From Flavilitoribacter nigricans DSM 23189 = NBRC 102662 (GTDB lineage: Bacteria; Bacteroidota; Bacteroidia; Chitinophagales; Saprospiraceae), in the NCBI RefSeq assembly GCF_002646595.1, contig NZ_PDUD01000004.1, forward strand, positions 1 to 64,000: DNA of 64,000 nucleotides, written 5' to 3'. Position 1 is the first letter of the stretch. Every line of letters begins with the position of its first letter. The translations under genes and the position numbers were made by a program. Below, one piece after another: positions 55,554-64,000 of this stretch. Under the pieces are notes generated by a model. That model was not told the origin of the DNA. It saw only the letters and a list, made by a program, of their open reading frames with translations, and searched no databases.

Positions 55554-58178
55554 ATGCAAGAAGAACCTGTTAATGTGCTACAACAGGAACGGTACCGCGT
55601 TTTGATCGATCATGCTCCGCAGCCTATGTTGATCCTGGACGTAGAAAGTGGAAAATTCATTGATTTCAATCACAAAGCTGAACTGTTCTTTAAAATGCCC
55701 GGAGCCCGCCTCCGGACACAGGGTCCGGCTGAGTTGAGCCCTGACCTGAAGATGTACGCTCCGGACTCGATCCGGAAAGCGCTGGACGGGGGCAGTTCTA
55801 TTTTTCCCTGGGTACACAAAAGCCAGGAGGGTGAGGAGATCTTCTGTGAAGTCTGGCTGGTGCGCTTTCCACCCTACGATCGTCAGTTGCTCAGTGCAAC
55901 GATCATTGACAAAACCCAGAAACGCCGGATGGAGCAGGCGCTGGCCGACAGTGAAGAACGCCTGAAACTTGCCCTGAAAGTAACCGGCCTGGGATCATTC
56001 GACTGGAATTTTGAAGAGGAGCAACTGCATTGGGACGATCAGATGTACGAATTGCACGGACTGAGTCGGGATACGAAAGTCGATAAGCTCAACTACCTTT
56101 TCAGTATTCTCCATCCGGAAGATAACGCCTGGATTAAGAACCGCCTGGATTTCGTTATCCGGCCGGATGCCGAATTGACCACTTTCGAACGTGCTTACCG
56201 GATCATCCGTAAAGGAGAAGTCCGCTATATTCTTATCAACGGTTCTTTTTTTCGACACGAAGACGGCAGGATCAAACGCGCCATCGGCACCGCAAGGGAC
56301 ATCACCGCCCAAAAACGGGTCGATGCGCAGATCTCCTACCAGGCCGCTTTGTTGGAAAATATTTCGGACGCCGTGATCTCTACGGACGAAAATTTCATCA
56401 TCAAATCCTGGAACCGCGCCGCCGAAAAACTGTACGGATGGACCGCTGAGGAAATGATGGGTGAATCTATTTTTCAGATCTGGACCGATTATCTGGAAAA
56501 GGACGGCGATTCGGTATTGGAAGAATTCCAGACGAAGGGGATCTGGCGGGGCGAAGTGATCCAGCGGGGGAAGGACGGACGGGATTTTCACGTGCTGGCT
56601 TCCGTTGCCGTCATGAAGGATAAAAGCGGTAATTCCAACGGTTACATCGCCGTGAACCGGGATATTACCGACCGGAAACAGGCCGAACGGAAACTGCTGG
56701 ATAGCGAAGAAAAATTCTCCAAGGCATTTTTTAGTCACCCCACGGCGATGGAGATCGTGGATATGAGCACCGGAAGCCGGATCGAGGTGAACGACAGTCT
56801 TTGTAAACTACTGGGGTACGCTCCGGAAGAATTGGTCGGCAAGAATGCCTATGATAAATTATTATGGTCGGGAGATCCGGAGCTCCGCAATTATGCCAAC
56901 CGACTCATGACAGAGGTAGGCTTTATCAAAAACTTTCCAACGGAACTCATCCATAAGTCCGGTGATACGATCCATGTGCTGGCCAGCGCGGCCAAACTGG
57001 ACATTGGGGGTGGGAATATGGTCATTGTCGCCCTCATAGACGTTACCGAAAGGAAAATTGCGGAACGGCAGCTCGACCTGACCCAGCTCGAACTCCGGGA
57101 ACTCAACAACCGCTTTGAGATCTCCACCAAAGCCGCCCGGGTAGGAATCTGGGAATGGGATGTTGATACGGATGTACTCATCTGGGATGAGACCATGTTC
57201 GAACTTTACGGTATTTCCGAAGATCAGTTTACCGGAAATTCCTCCGCCTGGCGCAATAGCCTGCATCCCGAAGATGCCCAGATCAGTAAGCGGGCGATCA
57301 TCCTGGCCCTGAAGGGGATCAAACCCTTCGATGTGGAATTCCGGATTGTCTGGCCGGATAAATCCGTTCGCTATATCAAGGCTGCGGCCAGCGTCCAACG
57401 CGATGAAAACGGTCAGGCGCTGCGAATGATCGGCACCAACTGGGACATTACCAAGGAAAAGGATGCGGAAAATCAAAAGATCCGGGCGCGTCAGCTGGAA
57501 TTGAAAAATAAGGAACTGGAACAGTTTGCCTACGCCGTCTCCCACGATCTACAGGAACCGCTGCATACGGTAAAGGGCTTTGTCAGTCTGCTGCGTAAAC
57601 GCGTGCAGTACGATCTGGATGAGAAATCAGTGGAGTACCTCGACCTGATCACCCAGTCCATTAACCGGATGAACAACCTGATCCGGGCGTTGCTGGATTA
57701 TTCCCGGATCGGACTGTACGAACAGAGAAGCGAAGTGGATACAAATAAACTGGTGCGGGATTCCATGATCGATCTGGGCGGTCAGATCACAGAGACGGGA
57801 GCTTCCATTCGGTTTGATCCTTTACCCCATTTGTTCGGTTACGAAACGGAACTGCGGGTTCTTTTCCAAAACCTGCTTTCCAATGCCATCAAATTCCACA
57901 AAAAAGATTTGAAACCGGAGATTGCGATCACCGCCCGGGAGAATACCGATGCCTGGGAGTTTTGTATATCGGATAACGGTATCGGCATCTCTCCGAAGCA
58001 CCAGCACCGGATCTTTGCGATCTTCCAGCGTTTACATCCGCACAGTGAATATCCCGGAACGGGTATCGGACTGTCCCATTGCCAGAAGATCATCGAACTA
58101 CACGGCGGTAGTATCTGGGTGGATTCCAGCCCGAAGGAGGGCAGCAGTTTCTTCTTTACGATCCCGAAGCCGGTCTGA
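55554..58178 (+). CDS. Multi-PAS sensor histidine kinase
   Basis: 874 residues, soluble, no signal peptide or membrane helix. Five PAS/PAC units are visible: about 12-125 (LIDHAPQPMLILD), 135-255 (LALKVTGLGSFDWNF), 262-380 (LLENISDAVISTDENF), 388-505 (AFFSHPTAMEIVD) and 515-640 (TKAARVGIWEWDVD). The HisKA domain has YAVSHDLQEPLHTVKGF with His near 663, and the HATPase has LLSNAIKFH, DNGIGISPK and GTGIGLSHCQKI. No receiver domain is fused, so a separate response regulator is needed. The sensory signal is unknown. It ends 37 bp before the GNAT gene. Confidence 0.93.
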   Translation: MQEEPVNVLQQERYRVLIDHAPQPMLILDVESGKFIDFNHKAELFFKMPGARLRTQGPAELSPDLKMYAPDSIRKALDGGSSIFPWVHKSQEGEEIFCEVWLVRFPPYDRQLLSATIIDKTQKRRMEQALADSEERLKLALKVTGLGSFDWNFEEEQLHWDDQMYELHGLSRDTKVDKLNYLFSILHPEDNAWIKNRLDFVIRPDAELTTFERAYRIIRKGEVRYILINGSFFRHEDGRIKRAIGTARDITAQKRVDAQISYQAALLENISDAVISTDENFIIKSWNRAAEKLYGWTAEEMMGESIFQIWTDYLEKDGDSVLEEFQTKGIWRGEVIQRGKDGRDFHVLASVAVMKDKSGNSNGYIAVNRDITDRKQAERKLLDSEEKFSKAFFSHPTAMEIVDMSTGSRIEVNDSLCKLLGYAPEELVGKNAYDKLLWSGDPELRNYANRLMTEVGFIKNFPTELIHKSGDTIHVLASAAKLDIGGGNMVIVALIDVTERKIAERQLDLTQLELRELNNRFEISTKAARVGIWEWDVDTDVLIWDETMFELYGISEDQFTGNSSAWRNSLHPEDAQISKRAIILALKGIKPFDVEFRIVWPDKSVRYIKAAASVQRDENGQALRMIGTNWDITKEKDAENQKIRARQLELKNKELEQFAYAVSHDLQEPLHTVKGFVSLLRKRVQYDLDEKSVEYLDLITQSINRMNNLIRALLDYSRIGLYEQRSEVDTNKLVRDSMIDLGGQITETGASIRFDPLPHLFGYETELRVLFQNLLSNAIKFHKKDLKPEIAITARENTDAWEFCISDNGIGISPKHQHRIFAIFQRLHPHSEYPGTGIGLSHCQKIIELHGGSIWVDSSPKEGSSFFFTIPKPV

Positions 58179-58215
58179 ATGCCCTGCGTTGCCGTTTAAT
58201 GCTCAATTTAAAAAC

Positions 58216-58986
58216 ATGCCTCCTCCCGATATCTCACTCCGGAAAGTCACGCTGACGGACATCCTTCCGCTGCGTGCGCTGTACCTGCAGGAGCATCCCG
58301 TACAGATCCGCTACGATGCCTGTCATGTACGCAACTGGTCCACACCTTACGCCATCTTGCAGGGGGCGCAGATGATCGGGTACGCGGCGGTGAAGGGCCG
58401 GGAGGAACTGGCGGATCGCGATGCTATTTTTGAATGGTACCTGCTCCCGGAGTTTCGCCGTTGGAATGGGGGGATCTTTACGGAAATGATCCGGTTTACC
58501 GCCGTGAGCTACGTGGAATCCCAGACGAACGAGCCCCAGCTTACGGCCCTGCTCTACCGCTTTTGCAACCCGGTCTTTTCGGATACGATATTATTTGCCG
58601 ATCACCAGCCAACGGACCACCAGCTTTCGGGCGTAGTTTTTCGCCGGCGTAATCCGGAGGACGATGTTTTTGGGTTGAAGCCGAAAGATGCAGGAGACTA
58701 TGTGCTGGAAAAGGACGGACTAATTGTAGCCACGGGCGGTTATCTCACCCATTACAATCCTCCTTTCGCCGATCTTTATATGGAAACGCATCCGGAGTTT
58801 CGCAACCAGGGACTGAGCAGCTATCTCCTGCAGGAAGTGAAAAAGGAATGCTACCGGGCCGGATATCGCCCGGCTGCGCGCTGTAATATCCGGAACGAAG
58901 CGTCCCGATCCTGTTTGCAGAAGGCCGGATTCCGGATCTGCGGATTCATGATGATCGGGGAGATCAGCCCGGAATATCTTGCTTAG
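58216..58986 (+). CDS. GNAT-family N-acetyltransferase
   Basis: 256 residues from ATG 58216; the frame is open upstream inside the kinase gene, but that part is only a shadow. The C-terminal half carries the acetyl-CoA motif: LYMETHPEFRNQGLSSYLLQEVKKECYRAGYRPAARCNIRNEASRSCLQKAGFR (motif A R/Q-x-x-G-x and motif B). The N-terminal half also looks GNAT-like (FEWYLLPEFRRWNGGIF), so this may be a tandem GNAT. Substrate unknown. Confidence 0.85.
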   Translation: MPPPDISLRKVTLTDILPLRALYLQEHPVQIRYDACHVRNWSTPYAILQGAQMIGYAAVKGREELADRDAIFEWYLLPEFRRWNGGIFTEMIRFTAVSYVESQTNEPQLTALLYRFCNPVFSDTILFADHQPTDHQLSGVVFRRRNPEDDVFGLKPKDAGDYVLEKDGLIVATGGYLTHYNPPFADLYMETHPEFRNQGLSSYLLQEVKKECYRAGYRPAARCNIRNEASRSCLQKAGFRICGFMMIGEISPEYLA

Positions 58987-59006
58987 CCCTTTAGTCAGGC
59001 TTCATA

Positions 59007-60632
59007 TCAGTTCTTATCAAAATTAGCCCGGATCCGGGCGCCGTCCGGTGTTTCCACCCGTCGCAATTTGATCTTCAGGATCGCGCCTTCGTGGGGTAGG
59101 GTCGCGTGGTAGAGAGCATCGCCATTCCAGATCCTTTCCCGTACCCAGCGGCCGCCTTCGTAGTGGCCCTGTTCCACCAGGACGTATTCGGCAGCATTGT
59201 AACCCGATCCGTAGGTAGGCCGGAACTGGAACTTGGCGTCAAACCCAATAAGCAGGAATTCATCCGGACCTGTCTGGCCGATCAAGGCCCGCCCGGTTCG
59301 TTGGGAGCGGTCCTTATAGGTCGGGAACCCGTAGCGGAACAGCACGTCGTATCCGTTCAGCCGGACCAGTTGCTCGGACATGCCTTCTTCTTCGCCCACT
59401 GCCCGTAAATTGCCCGTGCCCTGGAGCTGCGTGATCGGCTGAATGGCTCCGGAAAGCAGGTGATAGTTGCGGGCAATTCCGTCAAAACGCCCGTCCAGTT
59501 GGTCTTTATTGCGCTGATCGTGCGGGTCTACGTGGAAGGGATCGATGCCGTAGGGCGCTACGCCGATGGCGTTGTAATTCCCGATGGCGTAGAATTGAAA
59601 ACGGGCGAAGTTGTGTCCATTCCCCATTTCCGGCACGAAAAGCGCATTGTCGGGCCGGTCGTAATTATCGCAGAGCTGATTGAAAATATTGGGATTGCCG
59701 TGGTAAACATCGAGCGCAAGGAGGTCCAGATGCGGTGCGGCTGCTTTCCATAGGTCGATCATGTTGGAGGTGGGGCCGCCGCTGGGATACTCGCCGGGCC
59801 GCTGAAAAGCATTTTCCCGGATCCATACGTTGGCGTACATGGGTAGGTTGTACACCTCCCGACCCGCCTCGGCAATGCGGTCAATGTAGCGGGCAATATG
59901 GTAGGCGTTAAAAGCTTCGGGGCCGTCTACTCCGAAAACCTGTTCCCAATTGCCCCGGGATTTATTCAGTTTCCGGAGGATATCCACCGGCACCGGAGCT
60001 TCGTACAGTTGGTTGGCGGCCGGGCTGTAATCGCGGTTGGTCCACATCGAGCCGGGCTCATTTTCTACCTGCATCATGATCACGGTCTGGTGGGCCTCGT
60101 CAATTTCTTTGAGGTGTTTCATCACCGCTACAAAGGCCGATTGATCCGCCTCCCGGTTGTTTTCGGATACTGCCGATAGCACATAGATCTCCTCGCCGGC
60201 GGCATTCCGCATGCGGGGATAGCGTTCGGTATTTTCCAGCACCCAGGGCGGCGCGTACTGAGAACGGCCGTTCTTGTAGCTGCCAAACCAAAGGAGTACC
60301 AGCCGCAGGTTCTGTTCGCGTGCGCTCAGGATGAGGTGATCCAGTTCCCGGAAATTGAAGCGGCCGGGTTCCGGTTCGATATTTTGCCAGTAGATCGGCG
60401 CTTCGATGGTATTGCAGCCCAGCGTTTTGGCCTGCTCCCAGAACTGATCGGTGATCTCCGGCCAGACGCTGCTGTTCCAGAGCTGGGCTCCCAGGATCAG
60501 AAAAGGTTCTTCATCCAGGTAAAAGGTATGTTTATCACCTGTTTTCCGGATCTCCGGCAGCGGTTTTTGGGCCAAAACCAGTAAGCCCGACAGGAGTAGC
60601 AAAACGGTGGGGAGTACTTTCTTCCAATGCAT
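59007..60632 (-). CDS. Secreted GH35-like beta-galactosidase-type glycosidase (DUF5597 C-terminus)
   Basis: 541 residues with a signal peptide ending at LLVLAQ. A TIM-barrel of the GH35/GH42 clan fills residues 30-400: LGAQLWNSSVWP, NTIEAPIYWQNIEPEPGRFNF, acid/base Glu in VIMMQVENEPGSMW near 192 and nucleophile Glu in LFVPEMGNGHN near 332. The rest matches the DUF5597 beta domain found behind such barrels (FRYGFPTYKD, LIGFDAKFQFRPTYGSG). It probably removes terminal galactose-like residues from polysaccharides. It is convergent with the GNAT gene (20 bp) and followed upstream by an SGNH esterase gene. Confidence 0.88.
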   Translation of the reverse strand: MHWKKVLPTVLLLLSGLLVLAQKPLPEIRKTGDKHTFYLDEEPFLILGAQLWNSSVWPEITDQFWEQAKTLGCNTIEAPIYWQNIEPEPGRFNFRELDHLILSAREQNLRLVLLWFGSYKNGRSQYAPPWVLENTERYPRMRNAAGEEIYVLSAVSENNREADQSAFVAVMKHLKEIDEAHQTVIMMQVENEPGSMWTNRDYSPAANQLYEAPVPVDILRKLNKSRGNWEQVFGVDGPEAFNAYHIARYIDRIAEAGREVYNLPMYANVWIRENAFQRPGEYPSGGPTSNMIDLWKAAAPHLDLLALDVYHGNPNIFNQLCDNYDRPDNALFVPEMGNGHNFARFQFYAIGNYNAIGVAPYGIDPFHVDPHDQRNKDQLDGRFDGIARNYHLLSGAIQPITQLQGTGNLRAVGEEEGMSEQLVRLNGYDVLFRYGFPTYKDRSQRTGRALIGQTGPDEFLLIGFDAKFQFRPTYGSGYNAAEYVLVEQGHYEGGRWVRERIWNGDALYHATLPHEGAILKIKLRRVETPDGARIRANFDKN

Positions 60633-60725
60633 AGTTCGTTGGTATTAATTCACCGGGCGTGACTGGTTTTGGCTGAACCGGCCGGAGACGAGTTGTAAAA
60701 CTGTGCTCCGGCCGATGGCAGTTTG

Positions 60726-61409
60726 CTACTGCGCTACATACGGAGCCAGCACTTTCTGCCAGATCTTGTAGCCGTCCGCATTCATGTGGAGGTTGTCCTG
60801 CACAAAAATGTGCTTGAACACCATGCCGTCCTCATCCAGCGCCGGGTACCACACATCGGCGTATTCGGTGTAGGCCTTTTTGTCGGCAAATTTCTTGATC
60901 AGCGCGTTCGTTTCCAGGTAAGTTTCCTGCAGGTTCCAGCGGGCCACACTCGGCTTGGGTGAAATGAAGATCACCGGCACCTCTTTGCCCAGGTTCCTGG
61001 CGATCATTTTCCGCAGTTTTTTGGCTTCTTTCAGGATATCTTTCGGTTTGTCTCCGGCACCCACATCATTGTCCCCCTCGTAAATGAACACCTTACTGGG
61101 CTTGTAGGGATAGATTACCCGGTCGGCGTAGTAGATCAGATCGGAGAACTGGGAACCGCCAAAACCACGATTGAGCACCTCATACTCCGGGAAATAGTCA
61201 CCCATATCCTGCCATTTGGCAATGGAAGAGCTACCCACAAAAAGGATCAATCCGGATTTCGGAGGATTTTCCTTATCTGCTTTTTCAAATTTCTGGATCG
61301 TCGCTTCCCATCTTTCCGGTCCCTGCTCCTGAGCGGAGAGCAGCAGCGGGCCCAGCAGGCCGATAAAGAGCAACGTAAGGATCTTACAGTTGAAATTCAT
61401 AATGGTCAT
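60726..61409 (-). CDS. Secreted SGNH/GDSL hydrolase
   Basis: 227 residues from ATG 61409 (MTIMNFNCK); a longer frame would cross the heptad array and was rejected. The signal peptide ends at LLLSAQ. SGNH blocks are LILFVGSSSIAKW (nucleophile Ser, GDSL changed to GSSS), NRGFGGSQFSDL, IYEGDNDVGAG (block III Asn) and QDNLHMNADGY (Asp-His). All four catalytic positions are present. It likely acts with the glycosidase gene that follows in the same direction (93 bp gap), as a carbohydrate esterase. Confidence 0.88.
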   Translation of the reverse strand: MTIMNFNCKILTLLFIGLLGPLLLSAQEQGPERWEATIQKFEKADKENPPKSGLILFVGSSSIAKWQDMGDYFPEYEVLNRGFGGSQFSDLIYYADRVIYPYKPSKVFIYEGDNDVGAGDKPKDILKEAKKLRKMIARNLGKEVPVIFISPKPSVARWNLQETYLETNALIKKFADKKAYTEYADVWYPALDEDGMVFKHIFVQDNLHMNADGYKIWQKVLAPYVAQ

Positions 61410-61918
61410 AGTTTTTTGAACGGAAAATATTGCTTTTGGTGGGCTCAACTGTCCTGTACCGGCATTGTAACAATGGAGGTCAGCTATAAAGAACTGTATA
61501 AAAAGATGACGTCTCCGCCGATAACTAAGATAACCACTTTCACTAGTTGACAGGACGACACATCCAACCGTCCACCATCGACCGTCAACCATCGACCGTC
61601 GACCGTCGACCGTCAACCAATTCAATTAACTTCTCTATCTTTAACACTTCAATGTCCAAGACGGTAGTCCGTAAGCTTACCATTAAAACCTTTGAAGTGG
61701 TTTAAATTTTTTCTATCCGGCCGGTGATCTCAACCCGGGGTTGCTCCCGGCGACTCTACGCACACTTGCGAATTGGAGGGGCCGTTCTTAAATGGATTTG
61801 CCGGTCTCCGTTCGGCACATTGAAACCATAAGCCACCGGGCGCAGCGGCAGGCACCACCGTTTTCAGTTTGTGCATTGCTGCCGCGAACTTGTTTGTCGA
61901 TCCTAAAACAGCTAGCTT
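61410..61918. other. Divergent intergenic region (509 bp)
   Basis: It separates the SGNH hydrolase gene (minus) from the transporter gene (plus) and contains the heptad array at 61570-61618. No further gene or clear promoter was recognised. Confidence 0.55.
61570..61618. repeat. 7-bp tandem array (RTCNACC units)
   Basis: Seven contiguous heptamers on the plus strand: GTCCACC, ATCGACC, GTCAACC, ATCGACC, two GTCGACC, GTCAACC. Reverse-complemented they follow GGTNGAY like the arrays at 24250, 33252 and 50653. Confidence 0.93.
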
Positions 61919-63214
61919 TTGATACTCCTGACCGGAATTCTGATCATTGTCGTTTTGCTGGCCCTCATCCTAAGTAAAACGACTACGGCGCTCAGCGCCC
62001 TGATCCTGGTGCCTATTGTGGGGGCGCTTATCGCCGGCTTTGGCCTGGAAACGGCCCAGTTCGCGCTGGCCGGTATCCGGAACATTGCGCCTGTAGCGGC
62101 GATGTTCATTTTTGCCATCCTGTTTTTCGGGGTCCTTACCGACGCCGGTATGTTCGATCCAATCATTCACCGCATCCTCAAAGCGGTAGGCAATGATCCG
62201 GCCCGGATCACCGTGGGCGCTGCCCTGCTGGCCATGATCGTTCACCTGGATGGCTCGGGCGCAGTGACCTTTCTGGTGACCATCCCGGCCATGTTGCCGC
62301 TTTTTGACCGGATGGGTATGGATCGCCGGGTATTGGCCTGCGTGGTGGCGCTGGGTGCCGGCACCATGAACATCGTTCCCTGGGGCGGACCAACCCTGCG
62401 GGCGGCAACTGCCCTGAATGTCAGTGTGACGGACCTGTACAATCCGGTTATGATCCCGCAGCTTTGTGGCCTGCTGTTTGTGTTGCTGGTCGCCTTTCGA
62501 CTGGGCAAACGCGAAGCCGGGCGGCTGGGTATCCAGACCGGACAGGTGGAGCGTACCGTGTACGTCCGCGAACTTACCGATGCCGAAAAACTCATCCGTC
62601 GACCAAAATTGTTCTGGTGGAATATTGCCCTGACGGTGCTGACCATCGGAGCGCTGGTGTCGGGCTATGTCGCTCCGGCTATTGTATTCATGCTGGGCGC
62701 TACCCTGGCCCTGATGATCAATTATCCCCGGGTGAAGGACCAGCGGGAGCGCATTAACGCCCACGCGCAGGCGGCCCTGCTGATGGCAAGCATCCTGCTG
62801 GCTGCCGGTGTCTTTACCGGTATCATGAAGGAATCGGGAATGATCATCGCCATGGCCCAGGAAGCGGTAGCGGTGATCCCGCGGAGTATCGGGCAGTACA
62901 TTCCGGTGATCCTGGCCGTGGCCAGTATGCCGCTGAGTCTGGTTTTTGATCCCGACTCTTTCTATTTCGGATTTTTGCCCATCATAGCGGAAGTGGGAAA
63001 TGAACTGGGCGTGGCGCCCGTCGCTATGGGGCAGGCCGCCATTTTGGGGCAGATGACCACCGGCTTCCCGCTCAGTCCACTCACGGCTACTACTTTTTTA
63101 CTGATCGGACTGACCGATATAGAACTGGCCGATCACCAGAAATTCACCTTTAAATATGCCTTCCTGACTACCATCGTCATGACGGTGGTGGCGGTCCTGA
63201 TCGGTACCCTTTAG
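61919..63214 (+). CDS. CitMHS-family transporter (citrate/hydroxyacid-proton symporter type)
   Basis: 431 residues. It starts with TTG at 61919, directly after an in-frame stop; the N-terminus [33 protein letters not shown] aligns with the usual start of CitMHS proteins, so the TTG is accepted. About 11-12 transmembrane helices are visible. Conserved-looking parts are [60 protein letters not shown] and [17 protein letters not shown]. CitMHS proteins import citrate or similar acids with Mg or Ca and protons. The next gene, 44 bp away, is of the AtuA family, so a shared branched or hydroxy acid substrate is plausible. Confidence 0.87.
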   Translation: MILLTGILIIVVLLALILSKTTTALSALILVPIVGALIAGFGLETAQFALAGIRNIAPVAAMFIFAILFFGVLTDAGMFDPIIHRILKAVGNDPARITVGAALLAMIVHLDGSGAVTFLVTIPAMLPLFDRMGMDRRVLACVVALGAGTMNIVPWGGPTLRAATALNVSVTDLYNPVMIPQLCGLLFVLLVAFRLGKREAGRLGIQTGQVERTVYVRELTDAEKLIRRPKLFWWNIALTVLTIGALVSGYVAPAIVFMLGATLALMINYPRVKDQRERINAHAQAALLMASILLAAGVFTGIMKESGMIIAMAQEAVAVIPRSIGQYIPVILAVASMPLSLVFDPDSFYFGFLPIIAEVGNELGVAPVAMGQAAILGQMTTGFPLSPLTATTFLLIGLTDIELADHQKFTFKYAFLTTIVMTVVAVLIGTL

Positions 63215-63258
63215 AACCGGTACCAACGATGGCCGGACCAACTGATAAGCAAAGAACA

Positions 63259-64000
63259 ATGAACGACTCCCAAGATAAGATCATTCGCATCGGCTCCGGA
63301 GCCGGTTACAGCGGCGACCGCATTGAACCCGCCGTGGAACTGGCGGAGCGGGGCCAGCTGCACTATCTCGCTTTTGAATGTCTGGCCGAACGAACGATCG
63401 CCCTGGCGCAGCAGCGTCGGCAGCGCGATCCGCAGGCCGGTTACGATCCGCTGCTGGACCTACGGATGCGGGCCTGTCTGCCACCGGCGCGCCGCAATGG
63501 TGTCCGGATCATCTCCAATATGGGGGCGGCCAATCCGGTGGCGGCTATGGAACGCACCGTGGCGATTGCCCGGGAACTGGGATTACAGGGGTTAAAAATA
63601 GCCGCCATCACCGGTGACGATGTACTGGAACAGATCCAGAGACGGGATTTCCCCATCCTCGAAACCGGAGGACGACTGGAGGACCTGCGGCCGCAAATCA
63701 TCTCCGCTAATGCTTACCTGGGGGTAACTCCTATCGTGGCGGCGCTGGCGGCAGGAGCGGATGTGATCCTGACCGGCCGGGTGGCCGATCCGGCGCTCTT
63801 CCTGGCGCCCCTGATCCATGAATTCGGCTGGTCGCCGGAGGATTATCATTTGCTGGGTAAAGGTACGGTACTGGGGCACCTGCTCGAATGTGCCGGCCAC
63901 GTCAGCGGTGGTTACTTCGCCGATCCGGGCGTGAAAGAGGTCCCGGACCTGGCCAGGCTGGGTTTCCCGATTGCTGAAGTGCGGGCCGACGGGGACTTTA
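63259..64000 (+). CDS. AtuA-family (DUF1446) protein, C-terminus beyond the window
   Basis: The frame opens with ATG 63259 and is still open at 64000, giving about 247 residues. IIRIGSGAGYSGDRIEPAVELAERGQLHYLAFECLAERTIAL, RMRACLPPARRNGVRIISNMGAANPVAA and VTPIVAALAAGADVILTGRVADPALFLAPLIHEFGW are the typical motifs of the acyclic-terpene-utilisation (AtuA) family. AtuA homologues are tied to isoprenoid or related acid catabolism, but the reaction is not established. Together with the CitMHS transporter it looks like a small acid-use operon. Confidence 0.9.
   Translation, partial: MNDSQDKIIRIGSGAGYSGDRIEPAVELAERGQLHYLAFECLAERTIALAQQRRQRDPQAGYDPLLDLRMRACLPPARRNGVRIISNMGAANPVAAMERTVAIARELGLQGLKIAAITGDDVLEQIQRRDFPILETGGRLEDLRPQIISANAYLGVTPIVAALAAGADVILTGRVADPALFLAPLIHEFGWSPEDYHLLGKGTVLGHLLECAGHVSGGYFADPGVKEVPDLARLGFPIAEVRADGDF

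Noticed and set aside
57922-58215. Upstream extension of the GNAT gene into the PAS kinase gene
   Set aside because: The extension is Arg/Ser-rich shadow sequence; the GNAT domain begins after ATG 58216.
61410-61625. Upstream extension of the SGNH hydrolase gene
   Set aside because: It would translate the heptad array and place the signal peptide internally.

Overview
The window looks like a chromosomal segment of a Bacteroidota organism, most likely of the Lewinella/Saprospira lineage. This is inferred from gene style, not from a marker gene: many short signal peptides ending in -AQ or -GQ, many lipoproteins, a hybrid two-component protein with an AraC output domain, a TAnnTTTG-type promoter, and large secreted WD40-caspase proteins. 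GC is moderate (mid-50s by eye). No rRNA, tRNA, CRISPR array, transposase or integrase was recognised.

Region 1 (1-19120). A minus-strand run reads, in transcription order: secreted M48 metallopeptidase with TPRs (15675-17309), FecR-like protein (14695-15642), four full-length secreted WD40/caspase-like proteins (11143-14649, 7384-10986, 4136-7321, 817-4083) and the start of a fifth WD40 protein (1-706). Gaps are 32-156 bp, so it reads as one operon. All four complete paralogues keep the His/Cys dyad (SGHG...DACNSG), a shared linker and a shared C-terminal domain, while the propellers differ strongly. The fifth propeller has 123-bp repeat units that are almost identical in DNA and differ mainly at loop codons. 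A divergent gene (17597-19120) encodes a secreted coiled-coil protein with a probable beta-barrel end. This is the most system-like part of the window.

Region 2 (19467-30040). An amino-sugar locus: nagA, an Nramp-fold transporter and nagB on the minus strand; then rluF; then a plus-strand operon of Gfo/Idh/MocA oxidoreductase, SDR, ROK kinase, SIS-domain protein and a MetE-C-like zinc protein. Several members are atypical: NagA carries a signal peptide, the Nramp homologue lacks the metal-binding motifs, and the ROK protein lacks the zinc cysteines. A YwqG-like gene follows.

Region 3 (30373-49836). A membrane hybrid sensor/AraC protein, methyltransferase, lipoprotein, UlaG-like hydrolase, ThuA-like lipoprotein, Pif1/RecD-like helicase with HRDC and HTH, two VAO-type FAD oxidases, a BNR-type secreted protein, a 99-residue protein resembling the isolated membrane-recognition domain (domain 4) of cholesterol-dependent cytolysins, an esterase, and small secreted proteins.

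Region 4 (49911-64000). A fasciclin lipoprotein, a secreted double hydrolase (alpha/beta hydrolase plus SGNH), an outer-membrane protein, a five-PAS histidine kinase, a GNAT acetyltransferase, a GH35-like glycosidase, an SGNH hydrolase, and a CitMHS transporter followed by an AtuA-family gene that runs off the end.

Intergenic regions carry an unusual class of exact 7-bp (and 8-bp) tandem arrays at several unlinked places, some arranged as inverted arms that could fold into long hairpins.
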